Positions 1 through 6,103 of a stretch of 8,299 bases of DNA are shown one piece after another (the stretch's first letter is position 1; the number at the start of each line of letters is the position of its first letter). A model generated the notes under the pieces. That model made no database searches, was not told the DNA's origin, and saw only the letters and a list, made by a program, of their open reading frames with translations. This DNA is from Candidatus Omnitrophota bacterium (GTDB lineage: Bacteria > Omnitrophota > Gorgyraeia > Gygaellales > Profunditerraquicolaceae): positions 1 to 8,299 of the forward strand of contig JAQUOO010000052.1 in the NCBI GenBank assembly GCA_028717055.1, read 5' to 3'. Position numbers and translations under genes: made by a program.

Positions 1-484
1 CAATAAAATCCACATCCTCAAGGCTTAAAGCGACAAGCTCCGATATTCTTAATCCGCTGGAATAAAAAGTCTCCAGGATAGCGCGGTTACGTAAACCTAA
101 TTCATCTTCATCGTCTTTTGGCAAAACAGATTCGATTAATTTAGCGACCTCTTCTTCCGTCATAAAAGACGGCAGGTGTTTATCGAGTTTCGGGCTGGAA
201 AGCATAAGGATAGGATTAGTTTTAATCAGGCCTTCCCGGCTTAAGAACCTGAAGAAACTGCGCAAAGCCGACAGGTGCCGGCCGACGCTGCGGTTACCCA
301 AACTCTTCTCTTTGAGGACAGCAAGGTATTTTCGTAAAAGCAAATAATCTATTTTATCTAAGTCAACTTTTCCGCAAAACTTATAAAAATCGTTTAAATC
401 AAGTTTATAATTCAATAGGGTGTGCTGCGAATAATTCTTTTCAATTTCCATATAACGCATGAATTTCTCTATATATTTATCCAT
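1..484 (-). CDS. xerC: XerC/XerD-type tyrosine recombinase, N-terminal 161 residues (3' end outside window)
   Basis: Tyrosine site-specific recombinase, probably the housekeeping enzyme that resolves chromosome dimers at dif during segregation. The visible part begins MDKYIEKFMRYMEIEK and has the N-terminal SAM-like core-binding domain (about residues 1-85, with SQHTLLNYKLDL at 19-30 and SVGRHLSALRSFF at 66-78). The start of the catalytic domain follows: MTEEEV near 108-113 and the box SSGLRISELVAL at 142-153, where R146 is the first catalytic arginine. The remaining catalytic residues (K, HxxR, H/W, Y) would lie beyond position 1. The start at 484 gives the usual family N-terminus, but no clear Shine-Dalgarno precedes it; a downstream in-frame ATG at residue 9 would cut into the domain. 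It lies downstream of topA across a 228-base gap that holds a palindromic repeat. XerC rather than XerD is inferred from the conserved dprA-topA-xerC order; an integron or phage integrase is less likely. Confidence 0.88.
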   Translation of the reverse strand, partial: MDKYIEKFMRYMEIEKNYSQHTLLNYKLDLNDFYKFCGKVDLDKIDYLLLRKYLAVLKEKSLGNRSVGRHLSALRSFFRFLSREGLIKTNPILMLSSPKLDKHLPSFMTEEEVAKLIESVLPKDDEDELGLRNRAILETFYSSGLRISELVALSLEDVDFI

Positions 485-553
485 ATTTATAGACTTAAAA
501 AATTAAAGTGAGAAATCCAAAACCACACTAAAATTAAAACCGTTTATTCAGAT

Positions 554-688
554 TAATGACAAATGTCAAAGCACAAAATTCAAAAATAAATTTAAATGAC
601 AAATACCCAATGACAAAACATGGGTTTTGATATTTGGATTTTGAGTTTTGAATTTATTTTGGGCTTTGAATTTTGTCATTTGGCATTA
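554..688. repeat. Palindromic intergenic repeat, copy A
   Basis: A 135-base imperfect inverted repeat that fills most of the topA-xerC gap. The left arm begins TAATGACAAATG and is built from short A/C-rich words (TGACAAA, CAAAGCACAAAAT, AAATAAATTT). The right arm is the T/G-rich mirror and ends GTCATTTGGCATTA. The arms meet near 620 around ACATGGGT, so a transcript of either strand could fold into one long AU-rich hairpin. It aligns end to end with copy B at 5943-6076 at about four-fifths identity by eye, with a single one-base gap. A further shared word, TTTTGACTTT, lies just outside the right end. There is no room for a transposase. The rest of the gap (485-553, 689-712) shows only AT-rich sequence. 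Confidence 0.85.
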
Positions 689-712
689 AGCTTTTTAGTT
701 TTGACTTTTTGA

Positions 713-2695
713 TTATGCCTGTGTTTTCTCCTCGGGTAACGTTCTTGAGGTAAATGTGCATTTGGGAAAATTCGAACAGCCATAAAAGAAACCGCGCGAA
801 GAACGCCGCTCAATAAGTTCTCCTCCGCAACCCTCCTGGGGGCATTTAACGCCGGTGGTAATCGACTTGGAATTCTTGCATTCCGGAAAAGCCGAACAAC
901 TTAAGAACTTCCCCTTTCTGCCCCACTTAACAATCATCGGTTTACCGCATTTATCGCAGATTTGATCCGTGGTAATAACTTCTTTTTTAATATTAGCCTG
1001 GGCGAAATCAACGCTGACTTTAAATGGCGCGTAGAAATCCTGCAAGACTTTAAGCCGGGTTAACGCGCCTTCCTCGATTTGATCCAATTCTTCTTCCATT
1101 CCGGCGGTAAAATTTACATCGATAATCTTGGGAAAATATTCAACCAGTAAATCACAAACTTTAAAGCCCAATTCCGTCGGGTTAAGATACCCCTTGATCC
1201 TGCGCACATAATCGCGCAATATCAAAGTATAGATTATCGGGGCATATGTTGATGGACGGCCAATCCCTTCTTCTTCCAGGGCCTTGACCAGGGAACTATC
1301 CGAGAAGCGGGCCGGCGGCTTGGTAAAATGCTGCGAAGGCGAAAGTTTCAATAATTCCAGAATATCGCCTTTCTCTAAAACCGGGATTACATTCTTTTTG
1401 GGCTTATTATTATCAGCTTCATCCTCTTCTTCGGTTTTATTATAGACTGCCATAAAACCGCCAAAAGCCAACAGGCTGCCTGAAGCATTGAATTTATATT
1501 GGCCGGCCTCTATGACAACTGAAGTTACGGAATAAACCGCAGGAGTCATTTGGCTGGCTACAAAACGATTATAAATAAGCTCGTATAATTTTTGCTGATC
1601 AGGAGTTAAGAAGTTCTTTAGACTTGCGGGATGGCGCGAGACAAATGTCGGGCGGATTGCCTCATGCGCTTCCTGAGCGAGCTTCTTAACCTTATAAGAA
1701 TTTGGTTTCTCCGGCAGATATTCCTTGCCGAAACTTCTGGCTATATATTCCCGCACTTCCTTTATCGCTTCGGGAGCTACCCTTGGAGAATCCGTACGCA
1801 TATAAGTAATCAAACCAACCGGATTATCCGCGCCTAAATCGATGCCTTCATAAAGCTGCTGAGCCACCAGCATTGTTTTGCTGGCGTTAAACCTCAGCTT
1901 GTTAAACGCTTCCTGCTGCATTGTGCTGGTAATAAAAGGGGCGTCGGCAAAACGCCTCTTTTCGCTTTTCTTGACCTCGGATACCGCAAACTGTCTTTGC
2001 TTTATATCATCGCACAATTTATCCGCTTCTTCTTTTTTCTTAATTTCTGTCTTTTGGCCATTTATCTTTTCCAGTTTAGCCAGGAATTTATCATTCCCCC
2101 TGGCTAGATCCGCTTCAATCTCCCAATACTCCTGAGAAACAAATTTCTGGATTTCTCTTTCCCTCTCAATAATCAGCCTTAAAGCCACTGATTGAACGCG
2201 TCCCGCGCTTAAACCCCGGGCAATCTTCTTCCAGAGTAACGGGCTCAAGAAATAACCCATAATTCTATCCAGCACCCTGCGCCCTGCCTGGGCTTCAATC
2301 ATCTTAGCGTCGAATTCGCGCGGATGCTTAAAAGCCTCATTAACGGCAGCCGGAGTGATCTCATGAAAAGTAACCCTCAAGATTTTAGCTTTCTTAAGAA
2401 GCCGCTCTTTAATCTGCCAGCCGATTGCTTCGCCTTCACGGTCAGGGTCGGTAGCGACATAAACAACCTCTTTGTTCCTGGCTTCTTTCTTGAGCCCGCT
2501 TAGGATCTTCTGCCTTCCGGCGATCGTGACATATTCCGGTTCAAAATCCTTATCGATTTCCACGCCGAGTTTTTTCTGCGGCAGGTCGACGATATGGCCC
2601 ATGGAAGATACTACACTAAAAGCATCGCCTAAAATCCTTCCAATGGTCTTGGCTTTAGTCGGCGATTCCACGATAACTAAGTTTTTTTTCTTCAT
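713..2695 (-). CDS. topA: DNA topoisomerase I (type IA), 660 aa
   Basis: Relaxes negatively supercoiled DNA by cutting and rejoining one strand through a 5'-phosphotyrosine link. Domains in order: Toprim (about 4-115) with VIVESPTKAKTI carrying the general-base Glu E10 and the metal-binding TDPDREGE with D83 and D85; then the topoisomerase core with GLSAGRVQSVALRLI (161-175), the active-site box GLITYMRTDS with catalytic Y298 and R300, AHEAIRPT (343-350), and FSDSSLVKALEEEGIGRPST (464-483). At the C-terminus are two zinc ribbons, C580/C583/C600/C606 and C618/C623/C640/C646. Length is normal for a short-tailed bacterial TopA; E. coli has a longer C-terminal domain. The ATG overlaps the dprA stop as TAATG, and GTGAGGA at 2703-2709 is a well-placed ribosome-binding site, so translational coupling with dprA is likely. 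No key residue is missing. Confidence 0.98.
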   Translation of the reverse strand: MKKKNLVIVESPTKAKTIGRILGDAFSVVSSMGHIVDLPQKKLGVEIDKDFEPEYVTIAGRQKILSGLKKEARNKEVVYVATDPDREGEAIGWQIKERLLKKAKILRVTFHEITPAAVNEAFKHPREFDAKMIEAQAGRRVLDRIMGYFLSPLLWKKIARGLSAGRVQSVALRLIIEREREIQKFVSQEYWEIEADLARGNDKFLAKLEKINGQKTEIKKKEEADKLCDDIKQRQFAVSEVKKSEKRRFADAPFITSTMQQEAFNKLRFNASKTMLVAQQLYEGIDLGADNPVGLITYMRTDSPRVAPEAIKEVREYIARSFGKEYLPEKPNSYKVKKLAQEAHEAIRPTFVSRHPASLKNFLTPDQQKLYELIYNRFVASQMTPAVYSVTSVVIEAGQYKFNASGSLLAFGGFMAVYNKTEEEDEADNNKPKKNVIPVLEKGDILELLKLSPSQHFTKPPARFSDSSLVKALEEEGIGRPSTYAPIIYTLILRDYVRRIKGYLNPTELGFKVCDLLVEYFPKIIDVNFTAGMEEELDQIEEGALTRLKVLQDFYAPFKVSVDFAQANIKKEVITTDQICDKCGKPMIVKWGRKGKFLSCSAFPECKNSKSITTGVKCPQEGCGGELIERRSSRGFFYGCSNFPKCTFTSRTLPEEKTQA

Positions 2696-3837
2696 TAAAC
2701 GATCCTCACAAATTGTTTGCCTGGAAGCTGCCTGATCAATTTCCTGACCTGTAAATTTAAAAGTATCCCGGAAACCCGGGAAACATCCATATCCGCTTTC
2801 CCGATCAATTCATCCAAAGTCACTGCCTGGCGCGTTATCAAACCATAAAGCCTATTTTCGCCTTTATCATCCAAACCCCGTCCCAGGCTCAAGCTATCTT
2901 TTACGCTTAAAGCCTCCGGCTGGGGCTGGCTGGCTTTAAGTTCTTTTAATTTACTTGCTAATATGGGCTCCAGTTCTTCAATTATGTCGTCGGCGCTCTC
3001 GACCAGTTTCGCCCCCTCCCGCAAGAGCTGATTAGTTCCTTTGCTGGCAAAGGCATCTGCGCGCCCCGGGACACTAAAGACTTCGCGGCCCTGTTCATTG
3101 GCATGAGTTACAGTAATCAATGCGCCGCTTTTCTGCGGAGCCTCCACTACTACCACCCCTAACGATAAACCGCTGATTATCCTGTTCCTGGCGGGAAAAT
3201 TTCCCTTGTCCGGACGGATAGATAAAGGAAATTCTGAAATTACCGCCACTTTCCCTTCAATCTCTCCAAATAGCCTTTTATTCTCCGGAGGATAAACTAT
3301 ATCTAAACCGCAGCCTAATACTGCCAGAGTGCGGCCATTAGCCTTTAAGGCGGATTGATGGCTAAACGTATCTATGCCGCGCGCTCCCCCGCTTACTACG
3401 GTAAAGCCCTTCTCCGCTAATTCCCGGCTCAGCTTCTCCGACATAATTCTGCCGTAAAGGGAAGCCCGGCGCGTGCCTACCATGGCAATGGAAAAGAAAT
3501 CTTGGGGCAAAATCTCGCCTTTTACAAATAAGAGTAACGGCGGGTCAAGTATAGACTTCAAACTGACAGGATAAAATTCACTGTCTAAGGGAATAAGAGT
3601 AACCTTGTTTTTCTCGATTAACTTAATCTGACGGCCTAAGTCTACTCTTTTTCTTCCTTCAACTATTTTTTTAGCAACATCCCGGCCTATGTTTTCCACT
3701 TCAGAGAGCTCGTCTAATGAAGCCTCCAATATTGCCCCGGGAGTTTTGAATCTTGCCAAAAGGCTTTTCCCCCGCCTTGCCCCAATTCCAGGAGTTAGCG
3801 CCAAACGCAACCAGTCTGCTGATTTCTGGGTTAGCAT
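2695..3837 (-). CDS. dprA: DNA processing protein DprA (Smf), 380 aa
   Basis: DprA protects incoming single-stranded DNA and loads RecA on it during natural transformation; it is also widespread in bacteria not known to be competent. Visible architecture: an N-terminal helix-hairpin-helix/SAM-like region (about 1-65, LTPGIGARRGKSLLARF and VENIGRDVAKKI); the Rossmann-like DprA core (about 75-290) with VGTRRAS (120-126), SGGARGID (149-156), GCGLDIVYPPEN (175-186), FPARNRIISGLS (214-225), KSGALITVTHA (236-246), VPGR (256-259) and GTNQLLREGA (267-276); a low-complexity linker near 295-325; and a C-terminal winged helix (about 328-378, ITRQAVTLDELI). The start is fixed by the N-terminal family pattern and by an in-frame TAA nine bases upstream. 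Its own Shine-Dalgarno GGAGGG (3853-3858) is 15 bases away, which is unusually far; see the leader ORF at 3831-3869. The stop shares one base with the topA start. Confidence 0.97.
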   Translation of the reverse strand: MLTQKSADWLRLALTPGIGARRGKSLLARFKTPGAILEASLDELSEVENIGRDVAKKIVEGRKRVDLGRQIKLIEKNKVTLIPLDSEFYPVSLKSILDPPLLLFVKGEILPQDFFSIAMVGTRRASLYGRIMSEKLSRELAEKGFTVVSGGARGIDTFSHQSALKANGRTLAVLGCGLDIVYPPENKRLFGEIEGKVAVISEFPLSIRPDKGNFPARNRIISGLSLGVVVVEAPQKSGALITVTHANEQGREVFSVPGRADAFASKGTNQLLREGAKLVESADDIIEELEPILASKLKELKASQPQPEALSVKDSLSLGRGLDDKGENRLYGLITRQAVTLDELIGKADMDVSRVSGILLNLQVRKLIRQLPGKQFVRIV

Positions 3838-3869
3838 AATAATTTACAAAAACCCTCCGCGAAACACAT
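3831..3869 (-). CDS. Possible 12-aa Cys-rich leader peptide overlapping the dprA start
   Basis: A 13-codon frame (MCFAEGFCKLLC and TAA) in the aroK-dprA gap. It has a much better ribosome-binding site than dprA: GAGGAG at 3878-3883, exactly 8 bases from its ATG. Its stop lies 7 bases inside dprA in another frame, so a terminating ribosome would sit on the dprA ATG, whose own GGAGGG is 15 bases away. This is the layout expected of a translational-coupling leader. Three of twelve residues are cysteine, but at this length composition means little. No homologue is recognised. The alternative is a chance frame behind a purine-rich stretch, with dprA using the distant GGAGGG. Confidence 0.3.
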   Translation of the reverse strand: MCFAEGFCKLLC

Positions 3870-3924
3870 ATGCAAATCTCCTCTTCCTCTAATTTTGGGT
3901 TTTGCGCTAATCCCTAGCCTCTTT

Positions 3925-4440
3925 TTAAGGCCTGTTGCTTTGCGCGGGAAAAAGTTTAAGAATCCTGCCGGCAGCCTGTTTTACCGAAAGCCCGGAGGTA
4001 TCAATGGTCTTGTCCGCTTCAGCGTAATACGGAGAACGCAATTTTAAAAGTAACCCGATTTGTTTTTCAGGATCCTTTACGTTAAGCAGCGGGCGGTGGG
4101 CTTGCCCGGAAACCCGTTTTAGTATAACTTCAGGGATGGCCTTCAGGCAAATCATTGTCCCTGAGCCTTTCATAATCCTTATGTTCTCTTCATTAATCAC
4201 TATCCCGCCGCCGCAAGCCACAACAAAACCATTTTCTTTGGCTATCTCTTTAAGCGCTTTTTTTTCAACCCGCCTGAAATACGGCTCGCCATCTTTGGCA
4301 AAGATATCGGCTATGGTTCTTTTTTCTTTTAGCTCAATGAAATCGTCAAGGTCGACAAAATGCCACTTCTTTTTTTTGGCTAATTCGCGTCCTACCACGC
4401 TCTTGCCCGTTCCCATAAACCCCACCAGATAGATATTCAT
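3925..4440 (-). CDS. aroK: Shikimate kinase, 171 aa
   Basis: Phosphorylates shikimate to shikimate 3-phosphate with ATP, the fifth step from DAHP to chorismate, in the cytoplasm. From the chosen start MNIYLVGFMG the sequence has the Walker A loop GFMGTGKS (7-14), the acidic pair D30/D32 in VDLDDFIE, FRRVE with shikimate-binding R56, the glycine-rich CGGGI (76-80), the LID segment AHRPLL with R116, and LRSPYYAEAD with R135. Length matches AroK/AroL enzymes (about 170-175 aa). An upstream in-frame ATG at 4458 would add MLAWLI. The later start is preferred because the P-loop sits at the usual distance from it, but neither start has a clear Shine-Dalgarno. A hairpin at 4465-4506 lies just upstream and may matter for expression. 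A separate aroC lies two genes upstream on the same strand. Confidence 0.95.
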   Translation of the reverse strand: MNIYLVGFMGTGKSVVGRELAKKKKWHFVDLDDFIELKEKRTIADIFAKDGEPYFRRVEKKALKEIAKENGFVVACGGGIVINEENIRIMKGSGTMICLKAIPEVILKRVSGQAHRPLLNVKDPEKQIGLLLKLRSPYYAEADKTIDTSGLSVKQAAGRILKLFPAQSNRP

Positions 4441-4464
4441 AATTAACCAAGCAAGCATAGGTTA

Positions 4465-4506
4465 GGCACAGGTAAAGAAGAAAAGTATTTTTACTTTACC
4501 CATGCC
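4465..4506 (-). promoter_or_regulatory. RNA hairpin between spoVG and aroK
   Basis: Read on the minus strand, GGCATGGGTAAAG (4494-4506) can pair with CTTTACCTGTGCC (4465-4477) in 13 consecutive pairs, two of them G-U wobbles, around a 16-base A/U-rich loop. It begins 15 bases after the spoVG stop and ends 24 bases before the preferred aroK ATG. No U-run follows, so it does not look like a standard intrinsic terminator. A stability element, processing site or modulator of aroK translation is possible. The pairing is seen in the sequence; the role is a guess. Confidence 0.4.
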
Positions 4507-4521
4507 TTTACCTTATTTTGC

Positions 4522-4776
4522 CTATTCTTTATACGCTGTCAAAACCGCCTCGCATAGCTGCGTTTTGAGTTCCTTAGTGGTAGGATAAACTGTGTTATAC
4601 CACTTGCCATCTTTACCCTGGTGCCTCGGCATGCTGACGAATAACCCCTGGCTGCCATCAACTATGCTAAAACCCTTGATTATTATCCCTGCCAAAGACA
4701 CATCGGCAAAGGCCTTTAGCTTCGATTCGCCGTTAAGCCGGTAAATCCGGCTAACCTGAATTTCTTTGCCATCCAT
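4522..4776 (-). CDS. spoVG: SpoVG-family regulator, 84 aa
   Basis: Small protein of the SpoVG family, whose Firmicute, Listeria and Borrelia members bind DNA and/or RNA and act as broad regulators; the name comes from sporulation, but many hosts do not sporulate. The family pattern runs the whole length: VSRIYRLNGESKLKAFADVSL (split here at 8-28 by similarity to the first two strands), GFSIVDGSQGLFVSMPRH (35-52), DGKWYNTVYP (56-65) and a C-terminal helix ending AVLTAYKE. It is slightly shorter than Bacillus SpoVG (97 aa). The start is ATG 4774-4776: an upstream in-frame GTG at 4783-4785 lies inside the Shine-Dalgarno AAGGGGGTGAT and so cannot be the likely initiator. It sits 46 bases after aroC and before aroK on the same strand, presumably cotranscribed. 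Family assignment is by pattern recognition; target and role are unknown. Confidence 0.87.
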   Translation of the reverse strand: MDGKEIQVSRIYRLNGESKLKAFADVSLAGIIIKGFSIVDGSQGLFVSMPRHQGKDGKWYNTVYPTTKELKTQLCEAVLTAYKE

Positions 4777-4780
4777 TGCA

Positions 4781-4813
4781 ATCACCCCCTTCTAATTCAA
4801 TAGACGTAAGGGG
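4781..4813 (-). promoter_or_regulatory. Very strong spoVG ribosome-binding site, possibly sequestered in a stem
   Basis: AAGGGGGTGAT (minus strand, 4781-4791) matches the 11-base anti-SD complement AAGGAGGTGAT at all but one position, and that difference still pairs as G-U. It lies 4 bases from ATG 4776 and excludes the GTG at 4783-4785 as start. Its AAGGGG can also pair with CCCCTT at 4808-4813, next to the aroC stop, leaving a 16-base loop. Ribosomes finishing aroC would cover or open that stem. The SD is clear; the stem is short and its role inferred. Confidence 0.6.
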
Positions 4814-4822
4814 TAGAGTTTT

Positions 4823-5863
4823 CTAACTAATTCTCCTTAAATAATTTTTAAAGTTGCCTTTAATATCTTCCAGGGAGTCTGAACCGAATTTCTCCAGCAA
4901 GGCATCGGCTAAAACAAACGCGCTTGCCGCCTCCGCAACCACTGCCGCAGCAGCCACTACCGAAGTATCCGAACGCTCGGTAGCTGCCCTGGAAGCCTTT
5001 TTATTGTTTATATTAACCGAACATAAAGGATTCATCAAAGTGCATATAGGCTTCATACAGGCGCGTAAAATTATATCTTCGCCGTTAGATATGCCGCCTT
5101 CGATTCCGCCGGCATTATTTGTTTTATGGAAATACCCCTTGGGCCTGGAATAAAAAATCTCATCGTGCACTTCCGAGCCAAAACTAACCGCATACCCTAA
5201 CCCCAGGCCGATCTCCAGAGCTTTTATTCCGGGAATAGATATTAAAGCCTGCGCCAGCCTTCCGTCCAAACGCTTGTCAGGCTGAACATAACTTCCCAGG
5301 CCTACCGGCGCGCCTTTAATGGTTACTTCGAATATTCCGCCAACAGTATCTTTATTTTTTAGGGCTTCGCTTATTTTGGCTTTCATGCCCAAAGGGCTGT
5401 TTTCGCCGCCAACAGACAGAACCCGGCTGATAATGCTAATTCTGAATTCATTCAATAAAATCTTGCATAACGCGCCTATGCCAACGGTTGCCGCGGTGCT
5501 CCGGGCAGAAGCCCGCTCCAAAACTTCCCTTATATCCGAAAATCCGTATTTTAACAACCCGGCCAGATCCGCATGCCCCGGGCGGGGGCACAATACCTTA
5601 TGAAGCTTCTCGATGCTGGAATCTTTGTTTTCAACAAGAAGCGTGATAGGGCTGCCTAAAGTCGTGCTGTTTTTTAAGCCCGAAAGGAGTTTGGCCCGGT
5701 CATTCTCAATCTGCATACGCTTGCCCCGGCCAAATCCGGACTGCCTGCGTTTTAGCTCTTTATTAATCAGTGCCGAAGTTACCCTAAGGCCTGCCGGCAT
5801 ACCTTCCAAAATCGCGACTATTGCCTTGCCATGCGATTCACCTGCGGTCAAAAGACGCAACAT
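4823..5863 (-). CDS. aroC: Chorismate synthase, 346 aa
   Basis: Converts 5-enolpyruvylshikimate 3-phosphate to chorismate, the last common step to aromatic amino acids and folate; it needs reduced FMN. Signature elements in order: GESHG (8-12, with catalytic-site H11), RRQSGFGRGKRM (39-50), the RPGHADL box (94-100), ERASARSTAATVGIGAL (116-132), NNAGGIEGGISNGEDI (249-264) and ERSDTSVVAAAAVVAEA (296-312). Within the third block the common RETAxR reads RSTAAT, a substitution at two usually Glu/Arg positions; the wider signature still fits. Length is at the short end of the family. The start is supported by AAAGGAGA (5868-5875) five bases upstream. It follows the nuclease gene across repeat copy B and precedes spoVG and aroK on the same strand. 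Confidence 0.97.
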   Translation of the reverse strand: MLRLLTAGESHGKAIVAILEGMPAGLRVTSALINKELKRRQSGFGRGKRMQIENDRAKLLSGLKNSTTLGSPITLLVENKDSSIEKLHKVLCPRPGHADLAGLLKYGFSDIREVLERASARSTAATVGIGALCKILLNEFRISIISRVLSVGGENSPLGMKAKISEALKNKDTVGGIFEVTIKGAPVGLGSYVQPDKRLDGRLAQALISIPGIKALEIGLGLGYAVSFGSEVHDEIFYSRPKGYFHKTNNAGGIEGGISNGEDIILRACMKPICTLMNPLCSVNINNKKASRAATERSDTSVVAAAAVVAEAASAFVLADALLEKFGSDSLEDIKGNFKNYLRRIS

Positions 5864-5889
5864 GCTGTCTCCTTTCGTGTTGCCTTGCG

Positions 5890-5930
5890 ATAACTCAATT
5901 GTAAGTTTGACTTAAAAGTTAAAATGCAAA
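5890..5930 (-). promoter_or_regulatory. Weak candidate promoter for aroC
   Basis: Between repeat copy B and aroC the minus strand contains TACAAT, a good -10-like hexamer, about 40 bases before the aroC ATG. The best -35-like word, TTGCAT, is 20 bases upstream of it, which is wider than the usual 16-18. An aroC-spoVG-aroK transcript could start here, or arrive by read-through from the nuclease gene. AT-rich sequence makes such matches cheap. Confidence 0.2.
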
Positions 5931-5942
5931 ACCAAAAACTGT

Positions 5943-6076
5943 TAATGTCAAAGGCCAAAGCACAAAATCCAAAATAAATCTAAATGACAAATGCTAAATG
6001 ACAAAACTTCTGTTTTGGTATTTAACCTTTGGGCTTGGGATTTATTTTGGATTTTGAATTTTGTCATTTGTCATTA
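5943..6076. repeat. Palindromic intergenic repeat, copy B
   Basis: A 134-base imperfect inverted repeat homologous to copy A at 554-688 over its full length, in the same orientation. The left arm begins TAATGTCAAAGGCCAAAGCA and continues with AAAATAAATCTAAATGAC; the right arm ends ATTTTGTCATTTGTCATTA. The arms meet around AAAACTTCTGTTTTGG. Mirror similarity seems to continue outward: TTTTGACTTT to the right, and a related TTTTAACTTT on the opposite strand to the left. It lies after the nuclease stop and before aroC. No coding capacity was found in it. Confidence 0.85.
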
Positions 6077-6103
6077 CACTTTTGACTTTATATAGCAGCC
6101 TGT

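Noticed and set aside
554..688. CRISPR array or tandem repeat
   Set aside because: The short words recur irregularly within inverted arms; there are no equal-length spacers and no cas genes nearby.
1631..2135. Plus-strand frames of 68 and 85 codons opposite topA
   Set aside because: They are antisense to a complete, motif-rich topA, show no domain pattern and look like shadows of its codon use.
2472..2735. Plus-strand 87-codon frame across the dprA-topA junction
   Set aside because: Antisense to the Toprim region of topA; it has no recognisable features.
4441..4458. Upstream ATG (4458) as the aroK start
   Set aside because: It would add MLAWLI before a standard shikimate kinase N-terminus and has no better ribosome-binding site, though it cannot be fully excluded.
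4777..4785. GTG at 4783-4785 as the spoVG start
   Set aside because: The codon is part of the Shine-Dalgarno AAGGGGGTGAT, which is ideally spaced for ATG 4776.
4854..5915. Three plus-strand frames of 94-100 codons opposite aroC
   Set aside because: All three are mirror images of aroC, whose signatures are intact; Ala/Ser-rich shadow translation explains their composition.
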